A DNA stretch of 64,000 nucleotides. It comes from Nephrocerus scutellatus. Its lineage: Eukaryota > Arthropoda > Insecta > Diptera > Pipunculidae. A program made the position numbers and the translations under genes. Numbering within the stretch: the stretch's first letter is position 1; each line of letters begins with the position of its first letter. The stretch is from assembly GCA_947095585.1 (NCBI GenBank), contig OX352765.1:60955123-61019122 (forward strand). Direction: 5' to 3'. The notes under the pieces are model-generated. The model saw only the letters and a list, made by a program, of their open reading frames with translations, had not been told where the DNA came from and did not search any database. Shown one piece after another: positions 19,846 to 31,489 of the stretch.

Positions 19846-21771
19846 ATGGCAACAGTAGAACAACTTAAGATTCAAGAACTTAAGGACGAAATCGAACAAT
19901 ACAAAAAAGATAAAAAAGATCAAGAATCGGAAATCAACCGGTTTAACGAGGCTCTTTTAGAGGAAATAAAAAGTTTTACTAGTAAAGAAGTGTATCAACT
20001 AGTAAGAACACAGATCTCTTCATTGTGGGGAAAATTTACTAGGTTAGAAACGACGGATGCTATTTTGGTGGAGTTAAATAAGGTTATTGTTGAAAATAAA
20101 AATAAGCAATCAGAAGAAATCAAAAAATTAAAACAAAAAGCAAAGGAAGCAGTAAAACAAATAGAGACGTTTAAGAAAATTCAATCGGAATTTGAGTCAT
20201 ACAGCAAGGAAGCGGAACAAAACATAGAAAAACTTACCAAAATAGTTCAAGAAAATTTAATAAAGGAAAAAGAAGTTAAGAATTGTTTAGAAGAATCAAA
20301 AGAATTCATAGTTAACTGCAAAAAGGAAATACAGCAATTACGAGAAAAGGAAGAAACACATACTGAATTAGAGCAAAAGGTATTAAACCTTGATAATAAA
20401 ATAAAAGAAAAAGAATTGCTAATTAAAAATTTAACAGCTGAGTTAGAGGAAGTATTGGAATCGAATTTAGATTTATCAGTAAAAGTCGAAACTGAAATAT
20501 CTAATATTGAAACAAAAAGGTCTCCATTAAAGTGTATGCTAAATAAAGCTATGTCTTACGAAACAATAAGCAAAACTGTAGCTAGGGTAGTACCTCAATT
20601 TTCAGGAGCACGAACGCCAGAATTATCAAGTAGGGTGCATGAATTTGTAAATGCGTGTGAACTTGCGTTTGATTGTATAGGTAAAATAGATGAAGAAATT
20701 TTTGTTTCACTACTTTCTACAAGGCTTGTAGGTGATGCGTTTGAGCTTGTTCGATGTAATAATATTAAAACATTGAACAATCTAATAAAATTAATAAAAA
20801 CCACATATTTAACAGCAAGGTACTTAGATAGCGTTATTGTAGAGCTCAAGCAGACACGTCAGCTAATAACAGAGGATATCAAGTCATTCTCAAGAAGACT
20901 TTTAACTCTTCAAAATATAGCCAAGGAAATAATAGAAGCAAGCTACAGCGCACAAGATTCCGTTGCCCTAATAAGCGAAATAACAAATTCACTAATAACA
21001 TCTTTCAAAATTGGACTGGCAGACCCTTCATTGCGGTAATTTATGTTATCCAGTACCGAAACAGACTTAGATAAACTTTTAGACATAGCCTTAAAAACTT
21101 CTCTCTTATTACAACCACAGTACATGCAAATGGGAATGTACCCACAAATGCAAATTCTACAAAACCCTCAAGTACATTCAGTTTTAAACCCCCAAATCTC
21201 ATTACCTCAACAAAACCTCAACAATTTACCTCAATTTAATAATAATCTACTTAATATGAATCACTTTAATCAAATGCATTCACAATATGGCCAAATTCAG
21301 ACTCAAACACAAAATCAGTGGCCAAACCAATATAACAACCTAAGTTTACCTAATTATAACGCCTTTAATCCGCCAATACCTAATTTGAATCCGCAAATTA
21401 CTCAAACTTATTCTCAAGACTCAATTGTGCAACAGCAAGAACCAAAAAATACTCCTGCTACACAACCCTTTAAAAGGCGAACCTATTCACCACAATACGC
21501 AACAAAATGTGGTTTCTGCAATAAGCCTAACCACACGTATGCTGAATGTAGGCAGCGTCGTAACACTCCTTATTGTGGTAATTGCAACACTTATGGACAT
21601 GAAAAAGACACTTGCCCAAAGACAAGAATTCTCGTAACCAACACATATAAAAGTAAAATGAAATGTAGGTGGTGTTCTAGAACAGGGCATCTAGAGGAAA
21701 ATTGCTTTAGTAAAAAAAATTATAATAAGCAAAAAGAGGGAAACGACCAGGGGGCCGGCAACACCATCTAG
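19846..21771 (+). pseudogene. Retroviral gag with coiled coil and three zinc knuckles
   Basis: The frame starts at ATG 19846 and is open to an in-frame TAA at 21037-21039. It reopens immediately in the same frame and continues to a TAG at 21769-21771. The first 215 residues are a Lys/Glu-rich coiled coil. A capsid-like region follows (VPQFSGARTPELSSRVHEFV). After the nonsense codon comes a Gln/Asn-rich linker and three CX2CX4HX4C knuckles: CGFCNKPNHTYAEC, CGNCNTYGHEKDTC, CRWCSRTGHLEENC. Gag forms the particle and packages RNA. The only break is the TAA; whether the TAG is the natural end is discussed under the protease. The leader 19286-19845 is non-coding. Confidence 0.85.
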
Positions 21772-21807
21772 GCTGCGCCAACTAACTCTAATTCTATAGA
21801 AACTTAA

Positions 21808-23139
21808 TCCGAAAACCAAATCAATACTTTACATCCCTCATTACTAATAGAAAAAATCACTGAAGTAGTAGACAATGAAGTTAATTCAAATATTAGTTTT
21901 AAGCAAAATATTTTACAAACCGTTGTACCAAGTCAATCTGTTCCAACGGAGTCAGACAATATTTCTTTTCCATTTCAAAAATTTCCAGAGAGCGAGGAAC
22001 AACCCGCTAAAAATGTACTGAATGTAAAACATGAGGAAATGCGAAATTTAAACACACTAAAAAATAAAAGGAGTGTAAAAATCCGTAAAACACGTAAAAA
22101 CCCAAAAGTCAATAAATCGCCCAATAATAACAATAGCGAACGTAAAAAAAAATCATGTCTGTTAGTATTTTACATCTTCAATTACTTTCTATTTTCAATT
22201 TGGAATGCAATTAAGTACTACACGTACAAATGTAAAGGTATAATAAAAGCGAAACGCAAAAAATTAAATGCAAAAAAAAGTAATAGACTTTTGCTACTTA
22301 AACTGCTTGAGAACAATGATACTTTTATAGAATTACCAATGCCATTATCAAAAAATGGTAAAATACGTGTTTTAGTGGATACAGGGGCAGATACAAGTCT
22401 CTTAAAATTAAGCTCTTTAATTAAACTTAATAAAATTAATATAAATAAGAAAGAAATAAAAAAACTGGGAGGTGTTGTTGGTGGTAATAGTACTACTCTG
22501 GGTTCAGTAACTGTAGAACTGCCCTTATCAAAAATGTTCAAAGCGAAATGGCACGTGGTAGATGACCTTGACGACATACCAGCAGATGGTATATTGGGGC
22601 GCGATATTCTGTGGAATCGCTCGGTAATCGATACAGTATCCAAAACGCTAAAAATAGTTAATGATAAACAGGAAATTGTTACGGAAGCACCACTCAAAAC
22701 TTTAAATTATTTCTTAAATAATAAAAAATATAAAACAAAAATAGCGGCACGTACACAAACAATTGCTCAAATACATGTAAAAACTGGTTTGGGTGAGCTC
22801 CTTGTAAACTCGCAAGAAATCGGACCGGGAATTTATATGGCAAATACTGTAGTAAGTGTACAAGATGGTGTCATTAACGTCCCAATATTAAACGCCACTA
22901 CAAAAGATTATATTATAGACAATAATTTTACACCTAATTTTAGCAACATTAATCAATTTAAAATAGCTAGTGAAAACCAAAGTAAAGTTTTCAATATTAC
23001 TAGTAAAAAACCCATCTCTGGTAGAATCTCGTTATTACTAGCATCATTAGAATTAGACCAGAATTTAAATCCCGAAGAAAAAATCTCAATTGAAAATTTA
23101 TGTGGTCATTACAATGACATTTTTTTTGTTAGAAGGTGA
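21808..23139 (+). pseudogene. Retroviral protease region of pol
   Basis: Same frame as gag, open from after a second in-frame TAA (21805-21807) to 23139. Residues around 22360-22400 give the retropepsin active site (VLVDTGADTSLLKL) and GILGRDIL the second conserved block. Upstream is a basic stretch with a hydrophobic segment (CLLVFYIFNYFLFSIW), unusual for this position. The frame ends in an 8-T run at about 23119-23127, where reading continues one frame over in the RT; an indel there is the simplest explanation. Gag and protease in one frame separated by stops may reflect readthrough or decay. Confidence 0.8.
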
Positions 23140-24634
23140 TCCTCTAACTCATACGTCCGTGTTGACTCATACAATCCCAACTAAAGTTGACCAACCTGCT
23201 ATTAATCAAAAGCAATACAGATTGCCTCAGATTCATAGGGACGAAATTAACAAGGAAGTCGATAAATTGTTAGAGCAGGATATAGTTTCTCCAAGTAAAT
23301 CACCATGGAACTCACCACTGTTGGTGGTGCCTAAAAAACCAGGTCCAGATGGACAAAAACGGTGGCGGGTAGTAGTGGACTTTCGTAAACTAAATCTTGC
23401 GACAGTTAAAGATGCTTTTCCGTTGCCTAGAATCGAGGATATTTTAGACCAACTAGGTAACTGTTGTTATTTTTCTACCTTGGATTTAGCAAGTGGCTAC
23501 CACCAGGTGCTAATAGACGATCGCGATAAAGCAAAGACGGCTTTTAGTACGGCGCGGGGTCATTATGAATTCAACAGGATGGCTTTTGGTCTTGCGGGAG
23601 CACCAGCCACTTTCCAAAGGATAATGAACCACATTCTGACAGGTCTAAACGGAATTGACTGCTTTGTTTACCTAGACGACATTGTCATTTACGGGAGATC
23701 CTTAAAAGAGCATAACGAGCGACTAGAAAAAGTATTTTCTAAACTTAGACAAAGTAATTTGAAATTAAATACTGAAAAATGTAAATTTTTACGTCGCGAA
23801 GTGATATATTTGGGGCACAAATGTTCAGAGTCGGGAGCACTGCCAGATCCTTCAAAAACTAGTTGTGTAACTAATTATCCTTCTCCTAAAACCATTAAAG
23901 AAACGCAATCTTTCCTAGGTTTAGCAAACTATTACCGCAAATTTATTCCTGGTTTTTCAAAAATAGCTTCACCAATTACTAATTTACTAAAAAAGGATAA
24001 AAAATTTAATTGGACAGAAGATTGTGAAAGAGCTTTTACAGCTTTGAAAGAAGCAATAGTATCTCCACCAATTCTTATTTACCCAGATTTTACTAAACCT
24101 TTTATTCTAACAACAGACGCCAGCAATGAAGGGCTAGGTGCAATATTATCACAAGGTGAAGTAGGCAAAAATAAACCAGTTGCATTCGCTAGTCGTACAT
24201 TAAACGCTGCAGAAAAAAACTATTCGCCAACTGAAAAGGAACTTCTAGCTATTGTATGGGCTACAAAAAAATTCCGCACGTACTTGCTAGGACGTCCATT
24301 TACAGTATTCACTGATCATAACGCATTAAAAGGAGTTTTCAATGTCAGTGATCCGACGACAAGACTTGTTCGATTCCACCACAAACTGTCGGACTATGAT
24401 TATAAAATAGAGTACAAGCCAGGAAAAGCTAACACCAATGCCGATGCACTGAGCAGAAAACCTGAGCCAACAGACAGTGAGAATATAGCAGTCATAAAAA
24501 CAAGAAGCAAAACACAAATAAAGGTTGAAGAAAAAAAGTTACAAATGTCAAAGGAAGATGAAAATAAAGAAGTAGTGTACATAAATACTCCAGAAAATGT
24601 TGAAAATGACAACAAAGGGGTCACCAAGGTATGA
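23090..24634 (+). pseudogene. Retroviral reverse transcriptase and RNase H
   Basis: This open frame of about 500 codons is complete for its domains. RT fingers read SPWNSPLLVVPKKPGPDG and WRVVVDFRKLN, palm FSTLDLASGYHQVL, catalytic FVYLDDIVIYG, thumb QSFLGLANYYRKFIPGF. RNase H reads ILTTDASNEGLGAILSQ, PTEKELLAIVWA and FTVFTDHNALKG. Catalytic Asp residues are present. It copies the RNA genome and removes the RNA strand. It ends with a charged linker and a stop at 24632. The integrase frame is shifted, so a small indel or deletion lies near 24605-24630. Confidence 0.9.
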
Positions 24635-25564
24635 AAAAAACTTATTGGAGGATAAGAGAACAATATCGCTGGAAAAACATGCAGAAAGACATAAACGAAT
24701 ATATTAAAAAATGTCATAAGTGCCAGTTAAATAAAAGTTCAAAACAAACAAAAATGCCTATGATTATTTCGGATACACCACAACTACCATTCGATAAAGT
24801 ATATATGGACATATTGCCTGAAACCTACTCTGGTAATCGGTACATCTTAACTTTCCAAGATGATTTGACGAAATATATGGAATGTGCCGCTTTACCAGAT
24901 CAAGAGGCAGTTACAGTAGCCAAGGTTTTTTATGAGGAAATCATAACAAGATATAGAATACCTAAAATCCTGGTTACTGATAATGGATCCAATTTTACTT
25001 CCAAGCTATTTGCGCAAACGTGTAAATTATTAGGAATTAAAAAAATGCATATCACCGCATACCATCCACAAGCTAATGGCAGCCTCGAGCGTAGTCATCG
25101 TCCCCTAGCAGAATATTTTAGAAATTTTGTGGCCAATGACGAAAGGTCATGGGATCAATGGTTGAGGCAAGCTGTACATGTCCATAACAATACACAACAT
25201 GCAGGTACTAAATTGACTCCGCTTAATTGTTTGTTTGGGTTCAAGTTTGACATGCAATAACCTAGAAGATTACCCAATACGCCTTCGATATCAACTACAA
25301 AAAACCCATCAAATTGCAAAACAAAATCTCGATAAGGCAAAATTAATTTCAAAAAAATCATATGATAACAGGGTAAATCCCGCTACTTTTCAAGAGGGTC
25401 AAAAGGTTTTACTAAAAAATGCTACAAGAAAAAATAAATTTTCACCTATATGGACTGGACCATATGAAATTACTGCAATAAATAGTCCAGTCACTACCTC
25501 ACTTCAAATAAATAATAAAATAAAAAAGGTCCACAATAACAGAATTAAATTATTTAACGAGTAG
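24610..25564 (+). pseudogene. Retroviral integrase (two frames)
   Basis: From about 24619 the frame reads GHQGMKKTYWRIREQYRW and CHKCQ. That is an HHCC finger whose first His is not visible, probably lost with the upstream break. The catalytic triad is intact: Asp in VYMDILPE, Asp in VTDNGSNF and Glu in NGSLERSH, with D-35-E spacing. A one-base indel near 25255 stops the frame at 25260. The C-terminal domain with the WTGPYEI (GPY/F-type) motif continues in the next frame, 25235-25564. It inserts viral DNA; here it is disabled. Confidence 0.88.
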
Positions 25565-26886
25565 AAATGAAGAATTTTTGGTTAGAAATTACTAGTAAAC
25601 TATACCTCATATACATAAAGAAAAATATAATTGTTTTTACCCAAATATTTATGTTGTGCATAAATGTTGCTAGCATATGTTTGCCTTATATCCATTTATC
25701 TAAAATATATATATATATATATACTTCATTTTAATATAATATGTTATAAGCAACTAACTCTCTACAACTTTTGGATAAGCAAAAACGAAATAAAATATGG
25801 AAACATTCGTTTATAAATGCCTAAAACTAAAACAATGATTATTTTTGTTTTTTCAATTAAATAGAAAACCAAATTATATATATTATATACTATGATATAC
25901 ACTGATGAGGCATTGTATATTTTTTGTCTTCATTCAGTAAGATTATCATAACCGAGGTCAATCAAACAAATATTCTGAAATATAAATTAAAGAAACACAA
26001 AGAATAATGATCAATCACGAAATTTTAGACTAAAACTTATCTAAATGTATTTGTTGATTCCGTTTTTTTTAAGAGTAATTTTATCCAGATTAAAAAAATG
26101 CAAAAATGTATGGTAATAAAAATGTAAATATACTTACATACAACAAAATGACATTTAGTGTCCAACACAAAACAAAAAAAACTCATATAGCCAACATACA
26201 AGAAAAATTATCGGTATAGCGTGCGATTCTGCATCAACACAAAATTCTCTTCGAATTCATAATTCGGAATTCTTAGTTATAACAGAATTTTTAGTCATAT
26301 AGCTTTTTACAGTTTTACTGGAGAAAACTGTGAGAAGTTGTAAGGCTGAATAAATAATGGATAATATATTTTTACAATTTTATTACATAAAGTTGTAGAA
26401 GTGTATAAATCTATAAAATAAACCATACTTAAACATTCGATAAAATATTTAGACATGAAATTAAAAATATTTAAAGTAATATTTATAATAGTCATAATAA
26501 ACAAACGTCTAAGTACTTTTAACCCGGATAAACAACTTTTATGTTTCCAAATAATAACTGTTTCTCATTCCAGATAAAGCCATAACTACCTGGAAGAGCT
26601 ACAATTAATTTAGAACACGAAAATTTAAGATTATTAGCATCAAATATAAAGGGGTATTTGACAACATAATTAATAAAGTTTAAATTAGTCAATTATATTA
26701 AAAAATTTTATTTATATAAAACTATTAGAATTGAAAATATTGTTTATATAAGTAAAAAATATTGACAAATATTAATGAATAAATAAAATTTAGATTCTGT
26801 TATAGTAAAATAAAATATTCTATAAATTTGATAAAAATTGATAATTTTAGTTAAGAAGTAGTCTAATTAAAAATAAATATATAAAA
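25565..26886 (+). other. Non-coding spacer between pol and env
   Basis: About 1.3 kb, very AT-rich, with no frame over 65 codons that I recognise and one short TA tract (25711-25724). An env splice acceptor might lie near its right end. It is long for this kind of element. Confidence 0.5.
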
Positions 26887-28347
26887 ATGAAAATAGATTC
26901 ACTGCTATCCATTTATGTAGTTGTTATTACTTGGGCGTTATCAAAAGGAACCAACATATCACAGCCATTCCAAAATCTACAAATGAACGCCACACCGGTA
27001 GTATTTGAAAAAATTGGCAGCGCAATTTTCTACAATGATGTTTGGACGATTCTAACAAAATTTACACCTTTAGACTATTCGACTGTTTTAGACATCGCAG
27101 ATATGTACGACGAAAAAATTGAAAAACTATGCGGCCTGGTAAAAGAAAACACAGCTACAGCTACCGCTAGTTTTAAGCAATCGTGTCTGTTAATGGTAAA
27201 AGAAGCATCAGTCATCAACAACAACATAAGAAAAACAAACGAGCACATGCAACACATATTTGGAAATAACAGATCGAAGAGAGCTATTGAAGTAGTAGGA
27301 AATTTTGCAAAATGGGCATTCGGCACGATGGATAGTGAAGATGCGCATAAAAATTACAATCAATTAGCGATTTTGGAGAAAAATGATGCTAAAAACTTTG
27401 ATCTAATCAAGCATCAAATAACAGTAATGGGATCAAACTTTAATAAACTGCGTGTACCAGTTAAAGGACTGGTTACAGACGTTGACGCCATCTCGAAAAA
27501 TCTACGCGAACTTAGTGCGTCCTATGGTAATTTTACAATAACAACCAAAGATGAAATTGCCACACTAAAATTGAAATTAGAAATCAACGAACTCCTGTCA
27601 GTAATAAACGCTCAACTATTGGAAGTGCATCATCGTCAATCTACAGAGTTGTCCATTTTAAATGACTTATACATGAACAAGCTACATCCTTTCATCCTAG
27701 ACAGCAATGCGATAACAAATGCATTAAAACGTTTATCGACAACTAGCATGCAGCCGTTTTTTCAAAATTTATTCACCCTACAACAAGCGGCTCAAGTATC
27801 AGTTTTTAAAGACGACAAAAGTTTGTTAATCAAAGTCAAAATTCCACTGCCCGATCCTATTATGTATTCAGTTCATCGAGTATATCCATTAACATCATTC
27901 CTCAATCAAAATTGGGATGTGTTACCTTTAATATCAATAGAATACATTGCAGAAGCTACAAATCAGGCATCATTTGTTCTCCTTACTCATGAAGACTACA
28001 CCAATTGTGTGAGCGTAGCTGTAAACACCACGGTATCAATTTCTGTTTGCCAGTATAATAAGCCAATCCTAACTACTGGAACAACAGAATGTGTAGTAGA
28101 GTTGCTGCAACATGCTATAACATCGGAAGAACACTGCAAGTACGTTGCGGTACCAACAACAGAGGGGGTACTAATCAAGATGGCGGCCAGCAACCAATGG
28201 CTTTATAACTTAAAAACCCCTCTCACACTGAATATCAATTGTGATGGATTGTACCATACTGCCATGTTGAAAGGGATAGGGATACTGAAAATCTTGCAAG
28301 CTTGCGAAGTAAGTTCAAAGCAGATAAAATTACCATATGAAAAGTGA
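26887..28347 (+). CDS. Envelope protein, surface part and fusion subunit N-terminus
   Basis: A 486-codon frame with a hydrophobic signal-like start (residues 5-18), a furin-type RSKR site at residues 129-132 followed by a hydrophobic AIEVVGNFAKWAFG, then TMDSEDAHKNYNQL. That arrangement (cleavage site, fusion peptide, FGT-D-x-D motif) is known from insect errantivirus env and baculovirus F proteins. These act in membrane fusion at entry. The frame ends at a TGA (28345). The same frame stays open behind it toward the transmembrane segment, so this is a truncated env with a premature stop. As drawn, it lacks its anchor. Confidence 0.82.
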   Translation: MKIDSLLSIYVVVITWALSKGTNISQPFQNLQMNATPVVFEKIGSAIFYNDVWTILTKFTPLDYSTVLDIADMYDEKIEKLCGLVKENTATATASFKQSCLLMVKEASVINNNIRKTNEHMQHIFGNNRSKRAIEVVGNFAKWAFGTMDSEDAHKNYNQLAILEKNDAKNFDLIKHQITVMGSNFNKLRVPVKGLVTDVDAISKNLRELSASYGNFTITTKDEIATLKLKLEINELLSVINAQLLEVHHRQSTELSILNDLYMNKLHPFILDSNAITNALKRLSTTSMQPFFQNLFTLQQAAQVSVFKDDKSLLIKVKIPLPDPIMYSVHRVYPLTSFLNQNWDVLPLISIEYIAEATNQASFVLLTHEDYTNCVSVAVNTTVSISVCQYNKPILTTGTTECVVELLQHAITSEEHCKYVAVPTTEGVLIKMAASNQWLYNLKTPLTLNINCDGLYHTAMLKGIGILKILQACEVSSKQIKLPYEK

Positions 28348-28967
28348 CGTACACTCAGACTAGCTACAAAAGATCAGAAGTTGACCATTCTCGTTTTTTT
28401 TGAATCGCTAAAACTTAAGCTGAAAGCTTTAAATACAAGCAACGACCAATTGAAAACATATAAACCGTCCAAATTGAAGATTGGAAACCACAAAGAAATT
28501 GCAACTATTCTAGCGGAAGGGATGAAATCCATTGAAGAGCTTCAGGGAGAGGAGAGGTGAATAGAACAATTGAAGCGAGAACCATCAATAAGAACGAATG
28601 GGAGCTGACAGTTCACCGCTTCTCATTAATTTCTATGAGCTCTTTAATATTTGTACTGCTCATTATTGGCGCTATCATCCTCATTAGCAGGAGAAAAAAC
28701 AACCGCAAATCGAAAGATGTGGAGTTACACGTAACCAATATAGCTACCGGTGCACCCAACTACGGTCAGGCAGAAAACGATGGAAAACCGACCACACCTC
28801 CGAAATTGTTCAGAACTACATCCAGAAAGTCAATTAAACGCCCAAGTAATTTAACTTTTGCATGCGTATAGTATTTTTTTTTGTTTGTTAATACTAATTT
28901 TTCGAAAAAAAAAATTTTTAAATTTAAGTTAAAAAACAAACAAAACATAAAAATAAAAATAAAATCT
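28286..28967 (+). repeat. 682-bp tandem duplication of the env 3' end, copy 1
   Basis: Bases from TGAAAATCTTGCAAGCTTGC are repeated 682 bp later. This copy has an extra 5 bp (GAGAG near 28552) that shifts the frame before the transmembrane segment, so its anchor region (28557-28871) is out of frame with the upstream part. Confidence 0.92.
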
Positions 28968-29637
28968 TGAAAATCTTGCAAGCTTGCGAAGTAAGTTCAA
29001 AGCAGATAAAATTACCATATGAAAAGTGACGTACACTCAGACTAGCTACAAAAGATCAGAAGTTGACCATTCTCGTTTTTTTTGAATCGCTAAAACTTAA
29101 GCTGAAAGCTTTAAATACAAGCAACGACCAATTGAAAACATATAAACCGTCCAAATTGAAGATTGGAAACCACAAAGAAATTGCAACTATTCTAGCGGAA
29201 GGGATGAAATCCATTGAAGAGCTTCAGGGAGAGGTGAATAGAACAATTGAAGCGAGAACCATCAATAAGAACGAATGGGAGCTGACAGTTCACCGCTTCT
29301 CATTAATTTCTATGAGCTCTTTAATATTTGTACTGCTCATTATTGGCGCTATCATCCTCATTAGCAGGAGAAAAAACAACCGCAAATCGAAAGATGTGGA
29401 GTTACACGTAACCAATATAGCTACCGGTGCACCCAACTACGGTCAGGCAGAAAACGATGGAAAACCGACCACACCTCCGAAATTGTTCAGAACTACATCC
29501 AGAAAGTCAATTAAACGCCCAAGTAATTTAACTTTTGCATGCGTATAGTATTTTTTTTTGTTTGTTAATACTAATTTTTCGAAAAAAAAAATTTTTAAAT
29601 TTAAGTTAAAAAACAAACAAAACATAAAAATAAAAAT
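28968..29637 (+). repeat. 682-bp tandem duplication of the env 3' end, copy 2
   Basis: Lacks the 5-bp insertion, so one frame (29063-29548) runs through a helical region, the transmembrane segment (LIFVLLIIGAIILISRRK) and a cytoplasmic tail of about 60 residues. It is separated from the env surface domain by the first copy and cannot be translated with it. Confidence 0.9.
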
Positions 29638-29812
29638 TATACTTTCACTTTACCTCACTTTAATTATAAAATTTAATTTCAGAACAAAAACAATTTTTGT
29701 AATATTAATTTCTTGTAACTTTTGTAATAAAAACAATAATAAAAATTTATATTAAATAAAAAATCAAAATCAGGCGATCTCTTGGGCCCAAAACATGCCT
29801 GCACCATTCTTT

Positions 29813-29825
29813 AAAGGGGAAGTGA
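29813..29825 (+). other. Polypurine tract of the retrovirus
   Basis: AAAGGGGAAGTGA directly before the 3' LTR; such purine runs prime plus-strand DNA synthesis. Confidence 0.85.
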
Positions 29826-30162
29826 TGTTGTGCATTTTTGGTTTGGCACGTTTTGCATAGCAAACCTTAGCATATCCGTTCAGTCATGGGAAAGTTGCAT
29901 TAAACTTATATTTGCAAATCTGCAAATATTGCACTTTATTTAAAATTTATTATTGAAGTTTTCCCATGAATGCCGTTTTGCTGACTTGCGAAACGTGCCA
30001 AATCAATTTTAATTTATTAAATGCCGTTTTGCTGACTTGCGAAGCGTGCAAATTCAATTTTAATTTGTTGAAGGTGCAGGAGTGTTTTGGATTCAAGACG
30101 AAAGTCAGTCTTGAAAAAACAGAAACCTGGTCGGTGTTTTTATTCTCCAAGAAAACACAACA
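29826..30162 (+). mobile_element. 3' LTR of the endogenous retrovirus
   Basis: Same length as the 5' LTR, with 5 substitutions. Followed by ATAG (30163-30166), the target duplication, and then the rest of the interrupted tandem unit. Confidence 0.95.
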
Positions 30163-30915
30163 ATAGTATCGATAGTTTATCGTTTGTTTTTAATAAAACA
30201 TCGATACTATCGAAATATTCAACTATCGATGCTTAATGTATCCTAATGCCCATGCAAGAGCAAGAATAATAGAATACAAGACCAAGATTTGCTAGTTGGC
30301 AATATTGCAGTGTTGCCAGAAAAAATAGAACGAAAACGTAATTATTCAAAGAATGAAAGTCATTTATTAAAATACCTAAAACCAGTAAGTATCCTGTAGA
30401 AAACTGGGGTTTTATATTTAGTTCATGTTTTTTAAAACTAATATATATAGGGTCTTTTATTTAAATTAAAATAAAAAAATGGAGGCGTGGCCACTATACT
30501 ACTTTCTCTTACGGACGGGGCCGGAATCTTCAGTAAATTTTTTTTAAAAAACTTTTATTTAACTTGACTTGACCTTGACCCCTTTTCGTTTGTATTTTCG
30601 ACTTCTTTAAGGTCATATTTAAGCGCCTTCCACACGACCTAGAGAGTTGAAATTTTGTGAATCCCAAGTACCAAATATCATTATTTATATTCCGCGTGCG
30701 ACATGTGGCGCGTATGATGGGTGAAAGTGGTGTGGTAATTTTCTCATTTCTATTTTCTCAATATCAGTGGCCAATTTTGATATTCCGCGTGTGACGCGTG
30801 TTGTGAGTGAGTGTATCTCCGATTGACAACACTTTTTAAAAAATTTGGTACAGATTGGGCCCCGGGGTCAGGGTGCTCCCATACAAATTTTATAAAAAAA
30901 ATACCTGATTTTCTT
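30163..30915. repeat. 1335-bp tandem unit, copy 2, right half
   Basis: Continues exactly where 18927 stopped and matches 17588-18340 (for example TCGATGCTTAATGTATCC, GGGCCCCGGGGTCAGGGTG). It ends where copy 1 passes into copy 2. Confidence 0.9.
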
Positions 30916-31489
30916 CAATTTTATACACATGTGTTTCTTCGATGCACAACACTTGTTGTAAAAATTTGGTTATTTAACCCCAGCACTGAAGGACTCCAAT
31001 ATAATTCATAAACATTAACCCAATTTTATTCATACTGCCGGCTGTTTTTTTACAGTTACTTGTTTAATTTTTTTTAAATTTTTTCATTAATTTTTAAAAT
31101 TTCTTTGCACTTAAAAGATCTCTCATAAGTACTTTACATTTTAAGATATTTTCAAAAACTCGAAAAACTGTCCAGGTAAACTGCCACTTTCGGTTGACCG
31201 ATTCCGTCAAAATCAACTGGGCCCTCCCAATTTATGTAAAAAGCTTAAATATGAATTTTGATCCCCATAAGTTCAGCCGTCTGGGCTGTAGAGTGCACAC
31301 AGACAGACATACTTCTTTTTTTGCTTTTTCTGACTCAGGAAATACGGAAATGTGTAAATCTGCAAAAAAACCGAGTTCGAAAATTTTCATGATTACTATA
31401 CTTCATTTACAAACAATTTACCTGGGATCGACGAATAGGTAGGTATTTATTACAGAAAAAATTATTCCGTAGTGTAATGAGTTTTAAAA
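30916..31489. other. Repeat edge and unrecognised sequence
   Basis: The first 60 bp continue the 110-bp repeat motif (ACACATGTGTTTCTTCGATG). The rest is AT-rich, with GTGCACACAGACAGACATAC near 31290; I see no gene. Confidence 0.4.

Larger units (their letters stand above)
18928..30162 (+). mobile_element. Endogenous retrovirus (errantivirus-like) with gag, pol and env
   Basis: An 11.2-kb element bounded by 337-bp LTRs and a 4-bp target duplication ATAG. Order: LTR, PBS, gag with three CCHC knuckles, protease, RT, RNase H, integrase, 1.3-kb spacer, env, duplicated env 3' end, PPT, LTR. The LTRs differ at 5 of 337 positions by my count, so the insertion is fairly recent. Coding regions carry several stops and frameshifts and the copy is defective. 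RT sequence looks closest to the 412/mdg1 side of insect gypsy-type elements; env resembles baculovirus F-type proteins. Both assignments are from memory of family motifs. Confidence 0.93.

Noticed and set aside
21769..21807. Programmed stop readthrough between gag and protease of the retrovirus
   Set aside because: Possible because both lie in one frame, but two stops 36 nt apart plus another inside gag make decay at least as likely; not claimed without relatives.
20595..28193. Minus-strand frames inside the retrovirus
   Set aside because: Shadows of gag, pol and env on the opposite strand.
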